This document shows positions 17,302-24,148 of a DNA stretch of 64,000 nt, piece after piece (position 1 is the first letter of the stretch; every line of letters starts with the position of its first letter). The stretch is from positions 1 through 64,000 of the forward strand of contig JAEUKB010000063.1 of the NCBI GenBank assembly GCA_016794365.1, given 5' to 3'. The notes under the pieces were generated by a model. The model saw nothing but the letters and a program-made list of their open reading frames with translations. It made no database searches and was not told where the DNA came from. A program made the translations under genes and the position numbers. The DNA comes from Myxococcales bacterium. Its GTDB lineage: Bacteria > Myxococcota_A > Polyangia > Palsa-1104 > JAEUJZ01.

Positions 17302-17871
17302 CTACGGCAGGGCGCTCGGCTTGGTCAGCACGTAGTCGAGTCCGGGGGCGTGGCAGCTCGCGCAGAAGTTGGCGGTGCCGCGAAAGTAGTAGGGGGAGCT
17401 ATAGCCGGGGGCAAAGCCTTCGTAAAAGACCCACTCGCCGCTTTGGTCGTCTTTGATGTCTACGGCGTGGCCGGTCAGGCTGGAGGTGCCGCTGCCGTAC
17501 AGCTCTTTGACGACGATGCTGCCCTTGGGATGGCTGGTGTTTCCGGCCTTGAGCGAGGCGTAGAGCACATCATTTACATAGGTGCGGACGTTGCCGCCGT
17601 GCGGGCCGGTGGAGGCGTGGATCGCGGGCTCGGCCTTCCAGGTCTTGTAGGAGCCCGCTTTGACAAAGTCGGTCAGGGCCGAAGCGGTGGTGCTGGGGCT
17701 GGTCGCGCCGCCATCGGTGCCCGGTGCAGTCACCAGATCCGCTGCCGCAGACGCCAGATCCGCCGCACCGGACGATGGCCCAGGATCGCTGCCGCTACAG
17801 GCTGCGGTCAGGGCCCAAAGCAGCGCCGAAGCAAGTGGCACCCGACGGGCAGCGGCTGTCAGGACGGCCAT
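17302..17871 (-). CDS. Cytochrome P460-like lipoprotein
   Basis: The 189-residue product has a good lipobox (LTAAC near residue 25), a Ser/Ala/Gly-rich linker, and a P460-like domain (SYKTWKAEPAIH, GGNVRTYVND, GSIVVKELYG, SGEWVFYEG). A CASCH c-type haem motif lies close to the C-terminus. It should be anchored in the outer or inner membrane, facing the periplasm. The start at ATG 17871 is 4 bp downstream of the msrB stop, so the two are co-transcribed. The same protein architecture recurs in the next gene, pointing to a tandem duplication followed by divergence. Confidence 0.72.
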   Translation of the reverse strand: MAVLTAAARRVPLASALLWALTAACSGSDPGPSSGAADLASAAADLVTAPGTDGGATSPSTTASALTDFVKAGSYKTWKAEPAIHASTGPHGGNVRTYVNDVLYASLKAGNTSHPKGSIVVKELYGSGTSSLTGHAVDIKDDQSGEWVFYEGFAPGYSSPYYFRGTANFCASCHAPGLDYVLTKPSALP

Positions 17872-17875
17872 GGGA

Positions 17876-18322
17876 TCACTCCTTGACCTTGCGCAGGGCG
17901 AGCGCGTTGATGCAGTAGCGCAGGCCGCTTGGTGGGGGACCGTCTGGAAAGACGTGGCCGAGGTGGGCATCGCAGACGGCGCAGGTGGTCTCGATGCGAA
18001 CCATGCCGTAGCTGTCATCGCCGTGATAGGCCACCACATCGGGGGACGCGGGGGATGAAAAGGACGGCCAGCCGGTGCCCGAGTCGAACTTGTTCTGGGC
18101 GTCGAAGAGCAAGGTGTCGCAGCAGGCGCAGTGATAGCGGCCTGGGGTAAAGACGCCGCACATCTCGCTGGAAAACGGGCGCTCGGTGGCGCTGCGGCGG
18201 GTGATGCGAAAGACATCGGGGGGCAGAAGGGCTTGCCACTCGGCTTCGCTGCGAACGACTCGGCGCGGAGGGGGCGGGTTGCCACGGCGGATGCGCAGGT
18301 TGATGTCGGCTAAGGTCAGCAT
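17876..18322 (-). CDS. msrB: Peptide-methionine (R)-S-oxide reductase
   Basis: The 148-residue product reduces the R-epimer of methionine sulfoxide in proteins. It has the SelR domain with two zinc CxxC pairs (C65/C68 and C114/C117), the substrate block SGTGWPSF, and the catalytic cysteine C137 in RYCINALAL. No export signal is seen, so it probably works in the cytoplasm. It is the first gene of a minus-strand operon with two P460-like haem proteins, consistent with an oxidative stress theme. The upstream 64 bp separate it from the divergent potassium channel gene. Confidence 0.95.
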   Translation of the reverse strand: MLTLADINLRIRRGNPPPPRRVVRSEAEWQALLPPDVFRITRRSATERPFSSEMCGVFTPGRYHCACCDTLLFDAQNKFDSGTGWPSFSSPASPDVVAYHGDDSYGMVRIETTCAVCDAHLGHVFPDGPPPSGLRYCINALALRKVKE

Positions 18323-18407
18323 GTTGGGCCTCGCTGGGTTCGTGCATTCATCTTAGGGTCGCAAGGCCGCAGCGGGGCGAGGCTTTTTGTTACGATGGGA
18401 ACCTGCC

Positions 18408-19496
18408 GTGCGCTCTGACGAAAGCCCCATTCCGCACTTTGAAGAGCCTCGCTACGACCCGTTTCGCTTCATGAAGTGGGGCGGGCTGCTGCTGATCGTG
18501 CTGACGGTGGTTTCAACGGGGGTGTACTGGCTGCTCGGCAAGCACTACGGGCGACCGGACTGGACGCCGATGAACTGCCTGTTCATGGTGGTGATCACGC
18601 TGACGACGATCGGCTACGGCGACTGGCTGGAGCTGCGCAACCTGCACCTGGCCGAGCTGTTTACGATGTTCCTGGCGCTGGTGGGCATCGCGGTCCCGGC
18701 CTTTTTGGTGTCGAACGTAACGGCGCTGGTGGTGGAAGGACTGTTCACCGATGTCTTTCGGAGACGACGGATGCAAAAGAAGCTGGGCACAATCAAGGAC
18801 CACATCATCGTCTGCGGGGTCGGCACAACCGGGGTTCACTGCGTCCATGAGCTGCTGTCCACGGGCCGCCAGATCGTCGCGATCGATCACAACGAGTCGA
18901 AGCTGCGCCACCTGTGCGAAGAGCTGGGCGACTTCCCTTATATCGTGGGGTCCGCCGAGTCCGATGAAGTGCTGCTGCAAGCGGGGATCGAGCGCGCGGC
19001 GGGGCTTATCGCCTGCCTGACGGAAGACAAAGACAACGTGTTTGTGACGCTGACGGCGCGGCAGATGAACCGCAACCTGCGCATCATCAGCAAGGTCTTG
19101 GAAGACAGCAGCCGTCGCAAGCTGGCCATCGCAGGGGCCAATGCCACGGTGAACCCGACGCACATCGGTGGGCTGCGGCTGGTAAGCGAGCTGGTCAGGC
19201 CGACGGTGGTGACGTTTCTGGACAACATGATGCGGGATCGGCGCTCGACGCATCGCTTTGAGCAGCTTCAGGTGACGGAGCGGTCGCCGGTGGCGGGCAA
19301 GAAGCTGGCGGATGCGAGCCTGCGCGGCAAGACGAGCGCGCTGGTGGTGGCGGTGAAGTCGCCCGATTCCGATCAGTTTGTGTACAACCCGACAGCGGAT
19401 GTGGTGCTGACGCCGGGGACGCAGATTGTGCTGCTGGCGAGCACGCTCGACATGGACGCGATCCGCAGCCTGGTGAGCGGTCCAGGCAGTGGGTAA
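18408..19496 (+). CDS. Potassium channel with RCK (TrkA-N/TrkA-C) domains
   Basis: The 362-residue product has two membrane helices (about residues 23-40 and 72-95) around the selectivity filter TTIGYGD. A cytoplasmic RCK domain follows, with a Rossmann motif (IIVCGVGTTGVHCVHEL) for a regulatory ligand, and then a TrkA-C domain near the end. This is a two-helix MthK/Kch-type channel that works as a tetramer in the inner membrane. GTG 18408 is the likely start; a TTG at 18387 is possible. The dipeptidase gene begins 34 bp downstream on the same strand. Confidence 0.88.
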   Translation: MRSDESPIPHFEEPRYDPFRFMKWGGLLLIVLTVVSTGVYWLLGKHYGRPDWTPMNCLFMVVITLTTIGYGDWLELRNLHLAELFTMFLALVGIAVPAFLVSNVTALVVEGLFTDVFRRRRMQKKLGTIKDHIIVCGVGTTGVHCVHELLSTGRQIVAIDHNESKLRHLCEELGDFPYIVGSAESDEVLLQAGIERAAGLIACLTEDKDNVFVTLTARQMNRNLRIISKVLEDSSRRKLAIAGANATVNPTHIGGLRLVSELVRPTVVTFLDNMMRDRRSTHRFEQLQVTERSPVAGKKLADASLRGKTSALVVAVKSPDSDQFVYNPTADVVLTPGTQIVLLASTLDMDAIRSLVSGPGSG

Positions 19497-19530
19497 GAAG
19501 CTGGCGACGCAAGATGAACAGGCACAGACG

Positions 19531-20172
19531 ATGAAGCGCTGGGTGATGCTGCTGGGACCACTACTGGGCTGTACGGGCGCGCTGGCCGAGGTCAGGCCGG
19601 TGGATCTGTCGCTGGTACACATCCGGTCGGTGGCTCCGCAGGTGGTGGTGGATCTGCGCTACGCGACGGCGCAAAACTTCACGGGCAAGGTGCTGTATCC
19701 GTCCGTCGCAGACTGCTATCTGCGGGCGGATGTGGCGCGGGCGCTCGGCGAAGTGGACAAGGCGCTGCGGACGCAGGGACTTGGGATCAAGGTGTTTGAC
19801 TGCTATCGACCGCTGCGGGTGCAGTTCCTGCTGTGGGAAATCGTTCACGATGAGCGCTACGTGGCGGACCCGAAGAAAGGCTCGCGGCACAATCGCGGGG
19901 CAGCGGTGGACCTGACGCTCATCGATGCGGCGGGGCAAGAGCTGGCGATGCCGACGGCGTTTGATGACTTCAGCGAAAAGGCGCACCGCAGCTATGAAGC
20001 GCTCCCGCAGGATGTGAAGCGCAACCGCAGCGTGCTTGAGCAGGCGATGACCAAAGCGGGGTTTGTCGGGCTGGCGACCGAGTGGTGGCACTTCGACTTT
20101 CAAGGCTGGCAGCGCTATCCGCACAGTGACACGCCGTTTGAAGCGCTCGCGGCAGTGCGTCCGGGGCCGTAA
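19531..20172 (+). CDS. D-alanyl-D-alanine dipeptidase, VanX/DdpX family
   Basis: The 213-residue zinc peptidase cleaves D-Ala-D-Ala. Zinc ligands H120 and D127 lie in SRHNRGAAVDL and H187 in EWWHFDF, where E184 is the catalytic base. The substrate-contacting Arg is R93 in CYRPLR. The N-terminus (MKRWVMLLGPLLGCTGALAE) looks like a signal peptide, so it probably acts in the periplasm on peptidoglycan breakdown products rather than in vancomycin resistance; no vanH or vanA is near. The start at ATG 19531 is preferred over GTG 19489. Its 3' end is inside a 42-bp tandem duplication. Confidence 0.9.
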   Translation: MKRWVMLLGPLLGCTGALAEVRPVDLSLVHIRSVAPQVVVDLRYATAQNFTGKVLYPSVADCYLRADVARALGEVDKALRTQGLGIKVFDCYRPLRVQFLLWEIVHDERYVADPKKGSRHNRGAAVDLTLIDAAGQELAMPTAFDDFSEKAHRSYEALPQDVKRNRSVLEQAMTKAGFVGLATEWWHFDFQGWQRYPHSDTPFEALAAVRPGP

Positions 20173-20239
20173 GTGCAGGTGAAGTCGTGAGCGGCAGTGC
20201 GTCCGGGGCCGTAAGTGCAGGTGAAGTCGTGAGCGGCAG
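20149..20239 (+). repeat. 42-bp tandem duplication spanning a stop codon
   Basis: The unit beginning GCGGCAGTGCGTCC occurs at 20149-20190 and again, identical, at 20191-20232, followed by a 7-bp partial copy. It covers the last codons and the TAA stop of the dipeptidase gene, so the second copy is a non-coding echo of the C-terminus. Its sequence is unrelated to the 42-bp array at 14 kb. Confidence 0.9.
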
Positions 20240-20286
20240 GCTGGATCTTGCGCAAAGAGATCGAGCGGGTCAGTGTGGAAGGCACG

Positions 20287-20742
20287 ATGTCCCGCGCGCA
20301 GAAGGTGCCGTACCCACCGCCAAGCTGTCCCGAGCTGACCGGACGCGATCTGCTGCTGTTTGATGGAGAGTGCCGCTTTTGCCGGGCGCAGTCGGACCGG
20401 CTCCAGCGCTGGGCGGGCAACCGGCTGACCACGCGACCGCTTCAGCAAGAAGGGCTGCTGCAAGAGCTGGGCATTCCCTACGACGAAGCGATGGCGGCGA
20501 TGCAGCTTGTGACGGCACAAGGCAGTCGGCACCAAGGACTCGATGCGGTGGTGGTGGCGCTGCGGCATAGGCCCGTGCTCGGGCTGCTGTGCAAGGTGTA
20601 TTACCTGCCGGGGCTGCGGCAGCTTGGCGATCTGGGCTATCGGCTGGTGGCGCGCTATCGCTACGCCATCTGGGGCCGAGCGGTGGCGCGGGGGGAATGC
20701 GACGGTGGCACTTGTCACCTGCACCTGCGGCCCCCCACCTAA
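20287..20742 (+). CDS. DCC family (DUF393) thiol-disulfide oxidoreductase-like protein
   Basis: The 151-residue product has the family signature LLLFDGECRFCRAQ near residues 22-35, including D-G-x-C-x-x-C. Further on it carries GLDAVVVAL and VYYLPGLRQLGD-type segments characteristic of DUF393. The family is predicted to have a thioredoxin-like redox site, but the reaction is not established. ATG 20287 (MSRAQKVPYPPP) is chosen over TTG 20248. The gene ends at TAA 20740-20742, and the 122-bp palindromic repeat begins at the very next base. Confidence 0.85.
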   Translation: MSRAQKVPYPPPSCPELTGRDLLLFDGECRFCRAQSDRLQRWAGNRLTTRPLQQEGLLQELGIPYDEAMAAMQLVTAQGSRHQGLDAVVVALRHRPVLGLLCKVYYLPGLRQLGDLGYRLVARYRYAIWGRAVARGECDGGTCHLHLRPPT

Positions 20743-20864
20743 GAACGCCGACCGAAACCTACTGCGGACCCCGCTGGCTGTATCGTCGGTCCTCACGTAC
20801 TTGCGTACGCTGCGGTCCTCCTCTTGGCCATCGGGGTTCCTCATGACGGTTTCGTTCGGCGTTC
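20743..20864. repeat. 122-bp palindromic intergenic repeat, copy 1
   Basis: It starts directly after a TAA stop and ends 20848-20864. The 17-bp ends are inverted repeats with one mismatch (GAACGCCGACCGAAACC against GGTTTCGTTCGGCGTTC). It matches copy 2 at 62394-62515 at about 110 of 122 positions. A central CGTAC-TTGC-GTACG hairpin is identical in both. It resembles ERIC-type imperfect palindromes in size and position but not in sequence as far as I can tell. A further short GGCGTT/AACGCC hairpin abuts its right end. Confidence 0.85.
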
Positions 20865-20935
20865 AACGCCGCTGTGGAACCTTGCGGGCCGGGGCATCGT
20901 CTCAGGGCTGTCCAACCAAGCAAGGAGCGCTCCCC

Positions 20936-21721
20936 ATGAAAAAGTTTGCTGCTTTCGGTGTTGCCCCGGTGTCGCTGTGCCTAGGTCTTACGCTGGCTGC
21001 CTGTGGCGGCATTGCGATCGATGACGATGGAACGGATGCGAATGCCTCGGTGGCACAGGCGGGTCAGGTGGAATATCTGCTGACGGCACCTGTGGAATCG
21101 AGCGATCCGGCAGCGGCGGCGACGGCTGTAGCGGCGTCTCCGAAGTTTCCGGCAGGCTGTGCCACGGGCGTAAAAGATCCGACGCAGCCGATGGCCACGA
21201 TCACGCTGACGAACTGCACGGGCCCGTTTGGGCTGCTGCGCTGGAGCGGCACGCTATCGGCCACGTACAGCAAGAACGCGGACGGAACGCTCAACGTCAA
21301 GGCGACCAGCACCAACATGACGGTGAACGGCAAGCCCGCGCAGTTTTCGATGGATCGCACGATCACGGTGGACTCGGCGACCCAGCGAACGGTGAAGGGC
21401 ATGTCCACCTGGGCGCGCCAAAATGCGGACGGCGAGACGGTGACGCACAGCAACGCTTGGACGGCGGTGGTGGACACGACGACGCGCTGCCGCACGGTCA
21501 ATGGCGCGGGCACCACCACGGTGGGCACCAAGTCGTATGCAACCTCGTCGAAGGACTACAAGATCTGCCGCAGCGCGGACAGCGATAGCTGCCCGAGCGG
21601 AACGCTGACGCACACGGTGACGCCAGGCCAGGCGATGGTGTCGGTGACGTTTAACGGAACGAACACGGCGGTGCTGTCGGGTCCAAACGGAACCCGCAGC
21701 GTGGTGATCTTCTGTCAGTAG
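20936..21721 (+). CDS. Lipoprotein of unknown function
   Basis: The 261-residue product has a type II signal (MKKFAAFGVAPVSLCLGL, lipobox LAAC at residues 19-22) and a Thr/Ser-rich beta-type body with six or more cysteines (GCATG, TNCTG, TRCR, KICR, DSCPSG and a terminal FCQ). I do not recognise a family. It should be an envelope protein stabilised by disulfides. ATG 20936 follows an AAGGAG ribosome site about 9 bases upstream. It lies alone between the 122-bp repeat and the convergent FKBP gene. Confidence 0.7.
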   Translation: MKKFAAFGVAPVSLCLGLTLAACGGIAIDDDGTDANASVAQAGQVEYLLTAPVESSDPAAAATAVAASPKFPAGCATGVKDPTQPMATITLTNCTGPFGLLRWSGTLSATYSKNADGTLNVKATSTNMTVNGKPAQFSMDRTITVDSATQRTVKGMSTWARQNADGETVTHSNAWTAVVDTTTRCRTVNGAGTTTVGTKSYATSSKDYKICRSADSDSCPSGTLTHTVTPGQAMVSVTFNGTNTAVLSGPNGTRSVVIFCQ

Positions 21722-21751
21722 GAAGGAAGGTCGCGGCGGAGGGTGCCGAGA

Positions 21752-23053
21752 CTACGGGGACAGGATCTTGCGCAGCTCGACATCGAAGACCAGCATGCCC
21801 GCCGGAGCACCGGGTCGGGTGGGCGTGTCGCCGTACGCGAGCTTGCCGGGAATCCAGAAGCGGGTCTTTTCGCCTTCGACCATGAGCTGCACGCCTTCGG
21901 TCCAGCCGGGGATGACGCCGTTGAGCGGGAAGGAAGTCGGCTCGCCTCGGGCCACGGACGAGTCAAACATCTTGCCATCGGTGGTCCAGCCGCTGTAGTG
22001 GACTTCGACCGTGCTGGTGGCCGCCGGGTGCTTCTGGCCGGTGCCCTTGGTGAGCACTTTGTAGGCGAGGCCGCTCGCGGTCTTTTTGGCATCCTTGGGC
22101 GGAGCCGCCACGTCGGTGGGCACCTTGGGCGCTTGGTTGATTTTGATCAGCTCGACATCGAAGACGAGCATGCCGTGCGGGCCACCGGGGCGACGGGGCG
22201 TGTCGCCGTAGGCCAGGTTGGCGGGAATCCAGAAGCGGCGCTTTTCCCCGACGGTCATGAGCTGCACGCCTTCGGTCCAGCCGGGGATGACGCGGTTGAG
22301 CGGGAAGGTGGCGGTCTGGCCACGCACCACCGAGGAGTCGAACATCTCGCCGGTGGTCATCCAGCCGGTGTAGTGAACCTCGACGGTGTCCACGGCGACT
22401 GGGTGTTCGGTGCCAGTGCCTTTCTTGAGCACCTTGCTGGCAAGTCCGCTCGCGGTCTTCTGGGCGTCGGCGGGCGCGGCCTTGACATCCTCGGGGGCGG
22501 GCAGCGGCTTCGGGCCTTTTTTGACCTCGAGCAGCTCGACATCGAAGACCAGGGTGCCGTAGGGACGGCTTGGATTGGGCGTGTCACCGTAGGCGAGCTT
22601 GCCAGGAATCCAGAAGCGGCGCGTCTCACCCACAACCATGAGCTGCACGCCTTCGGTCCAGCCGGGAATGACGCCTTTGAGCGGAAACTCGGTGGGCTGG
22701 CCGCGCTTTACCGACGAATCGAACATCTTTCCGTTGGTCATCCAGCCGGTGTAGTGAACCTTGACGGTGTCTTGGGCTTCCGGGTGCTCGGTGCCGGTGC
22801 CCTTCTTGATGACCTTGCTGGCCAGGCCGCTCGGCGTCTTTTCGGCGTCGGCTGGAGCCGCACCCACATCGGACGGAGCAGGAAGATCGCCGGGCTCAGG
22901 TTTGGAAGATTGGTTCACGTCGCTAGATCCTTTCGCTGCGGCTGGGTCAGATTGGGACGCTGCCGTGGTGGCTGCGGCTTTGGGCTTTTCCGACGGACAA
23001 CCCGTAAGAACAAGCGCCGAGGCAATGGGAAGCAAAGCTTGCAGTGATCGCAT
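21752..23053 (-). CDS. Lipoprotein with three tandem FKBP-type prolyl isomerase domains
   Basis: The 433-residue product has a lipobox (LVLTGC) followed by a Ser/Ala/Pro linker and then three similar FKBP domains. Each begins ASGLASKV-like, contains VHYTGW(M/T), FDSS, FPL..VIPGWTEGVQLM, (F)WIP..LAYGDTP, and ends LVFDVEL. These are the conserved core blocks of FKBP peptidyl-prolyl cis-trans isomerases. Domain borders are near residues 70-180, 200-310 and 325-430. It probably helps folding of envelope proteins from a membrane anchor. The start at 23053 gives a proper signal peptide. Confidence 0.9.
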   Translation of the reverse strand: MRSLQALLPIASALVLTGCPSEKPKAAATTAASQSDPAAAKGSSDVNQSSKPEPGDLPAPSDVGAAPADAEKTPSGLASKVIKKGTGTEHPEAQDTVKVHYTGWMTNGKMFDSSVKRGQPTEFPLKGVIPGWTEGVQLMVVGETRRFWIPGKLAYGDTPNPSRPYGTLVFDVELLEVKKGPKPLPAPEDVKAAPADAQKTASGLASKVLKKGTGTEHPVAVDTVEVHYTGWMTTGEMFDSSVVRGQTATFPLNRVIPGWTEGVQLMTVGEKRRFWIPANLAYGDTPRRPGGPHGMLVFDVELIKINQAPKVPTDVAAPPKDAKKTASGLAYKVLTKGTGQKHPAATSTVEVHYSGWTTDGKMFDSSVARGEPTSFPLNGVIPGWTEGVQLMVEGEKTRFWIPGKLAYGDTPTRPGAPAGMLVFDVELRKILSP

Positions 23054-23239
23054 AGCAGAGCACTTTATCCTTCCGAAAAGCCGTCGTAAACTGCCGCCTC
23101 GTTGCGGGCAGTCCCGGCTGTCCAAACGCTTCCTTATCAATGCCCGAGAGCGTGCTCTTCGGGAACTTGGCTTTCTTTCGTGAAGGATCTGGCAGTGCAG
23201 CACGACCTCCCCGCAGTGATTCCTTTGTCCAAGCGGCGC

Positions 23240-24148
23240 ATGCGACCGTTGCCCGCTGACTTCACCCATCGCACAAGTCGCGGCGTGTTTCATGGACCGC
23301 TCCCCGGTGCAGTGCAAGGCACCGACGCAGGCGCAGTGTCCGCAGCGCACAGCGAAGCGCCCGACGAGCCCGCCGCGCTGGTCAGTCGCCAGAGCCTGCT
23401 GCAAGTGCTGTGGGTGCTTTTGCGGACCGAGTTTCGCGCGCGCTATCGAGCCCAGGCGCTCGGGATTGTGTGGTCGCTGCTCAACCCGCTGGTGATGATG
23501 GGCATCATCAGCGTGATCTTTACGCAGCTGTTTCGCTCGACAGAGCGCTACTTCCCGATCTTTTTGCTGATCGGGCTTCTGACGTGGCAGTGGTTTTCGA
23601 CCAGCCTCAACAGCGCGACGGCGATCTTTGTGAGCAACGCCGACATCATCAAGCGCACGGTGTTTGCCCGACCGCTGCTGCCCATCTCGAGCGTGCTGAG
23701 CTACGGGATCAACTTCCTCATCGAGAGCGTGGTGCTGCTGGCGTTCATTCCGATCTTTCCGGGCGCGTTTCGGCTGTCTCCAGCGCTGGTGATGGTGCCG
23801 CTGCTGCTGGTGATCACGGTGGCGCTGATCTCGGGAATTACGCTGGCGACGTCGGTGCTAAACGTGGTCTATCGTGACGTGGCCTACCTGGTGAGCACGA
23901 GCCTGCTGCTTCTGTACTGGGCGACGCCGGTCTTTTATCCGATCGACGTGATTCCGTTTCCGTTCCGCACGATCTTGCAGGCGAACCCGCTGGCGGGAAT
24001 CATGACGGCGCTGCGACTGGCGATCATGCGCGGAGAGTTCCCGACGCCGCTCGGCTGGGCTGGGATCTTGATCCCGACGGTGCTGGCGCTGGTGATCGGC
24101 TGGCGCGTGTTTCGTCACTATGAAGCGATGGTGCTCGACTACGTATGA
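23240..24148 (+). CDS. ABC-2 type transporter permease (polysaccharide export, Wzm-like)
   Basis: The product has six hydrophobic segments in its last 250 residues and the ABC2_membrane pattern of O-antigen/teichoic acid exporters: LLRTEFRARYRAQALGIVWS at the amphipathic start, LTWQWFSTSLN, and YWATPVFYPIDVIP. Such permeases move lipid-linked glycans out across the inner membrane with a Wzt-like ATPase; none is present nearby. Start is uncertain: ATG 23240 gives 302 residues, GTG 23180 would give 322. The stop overlaps the priA start (ATGA). Confidence 0.8.
   Translation: MRPLPADFTHRTSRGVFHGPLPGAVQGTDAGAVSAAHSEAPDEPAALVSRQSLLQVLWVLLRTEFRARYRAQALGIVWSLLNPLVMMGIISVIFTQLFRSTERYFPIFLLIGLLTWQWFSTSLNSATAIFVSNADIIKRTVFARPLLPISSVLSYGINFLIESVVLLAFIPIFPGAFRLSPALVMVPLLLVITVALISGITLATSVLNVVYRDVAYLVSTSLLLLYWATPVFYPIDVIPFPFRTILQANPLAGIMTALRLAIMRGEFPTPLGWAGILIPTVLALVIGWRVFRHYEAMVLDYV

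Noticed and set aside
17872..18285. N-terminal extension of the P460-like lipoprotein
   Set aside because: It overlaps msrB in another frame, and a proper lipoprotein signal begins at 17871.
19531..20172. Vancomycin resistance locus
   Set aside because: Only a VanX-like dipeptidase is present; there are no vanH, vanA or vanRS-like genes nearby.
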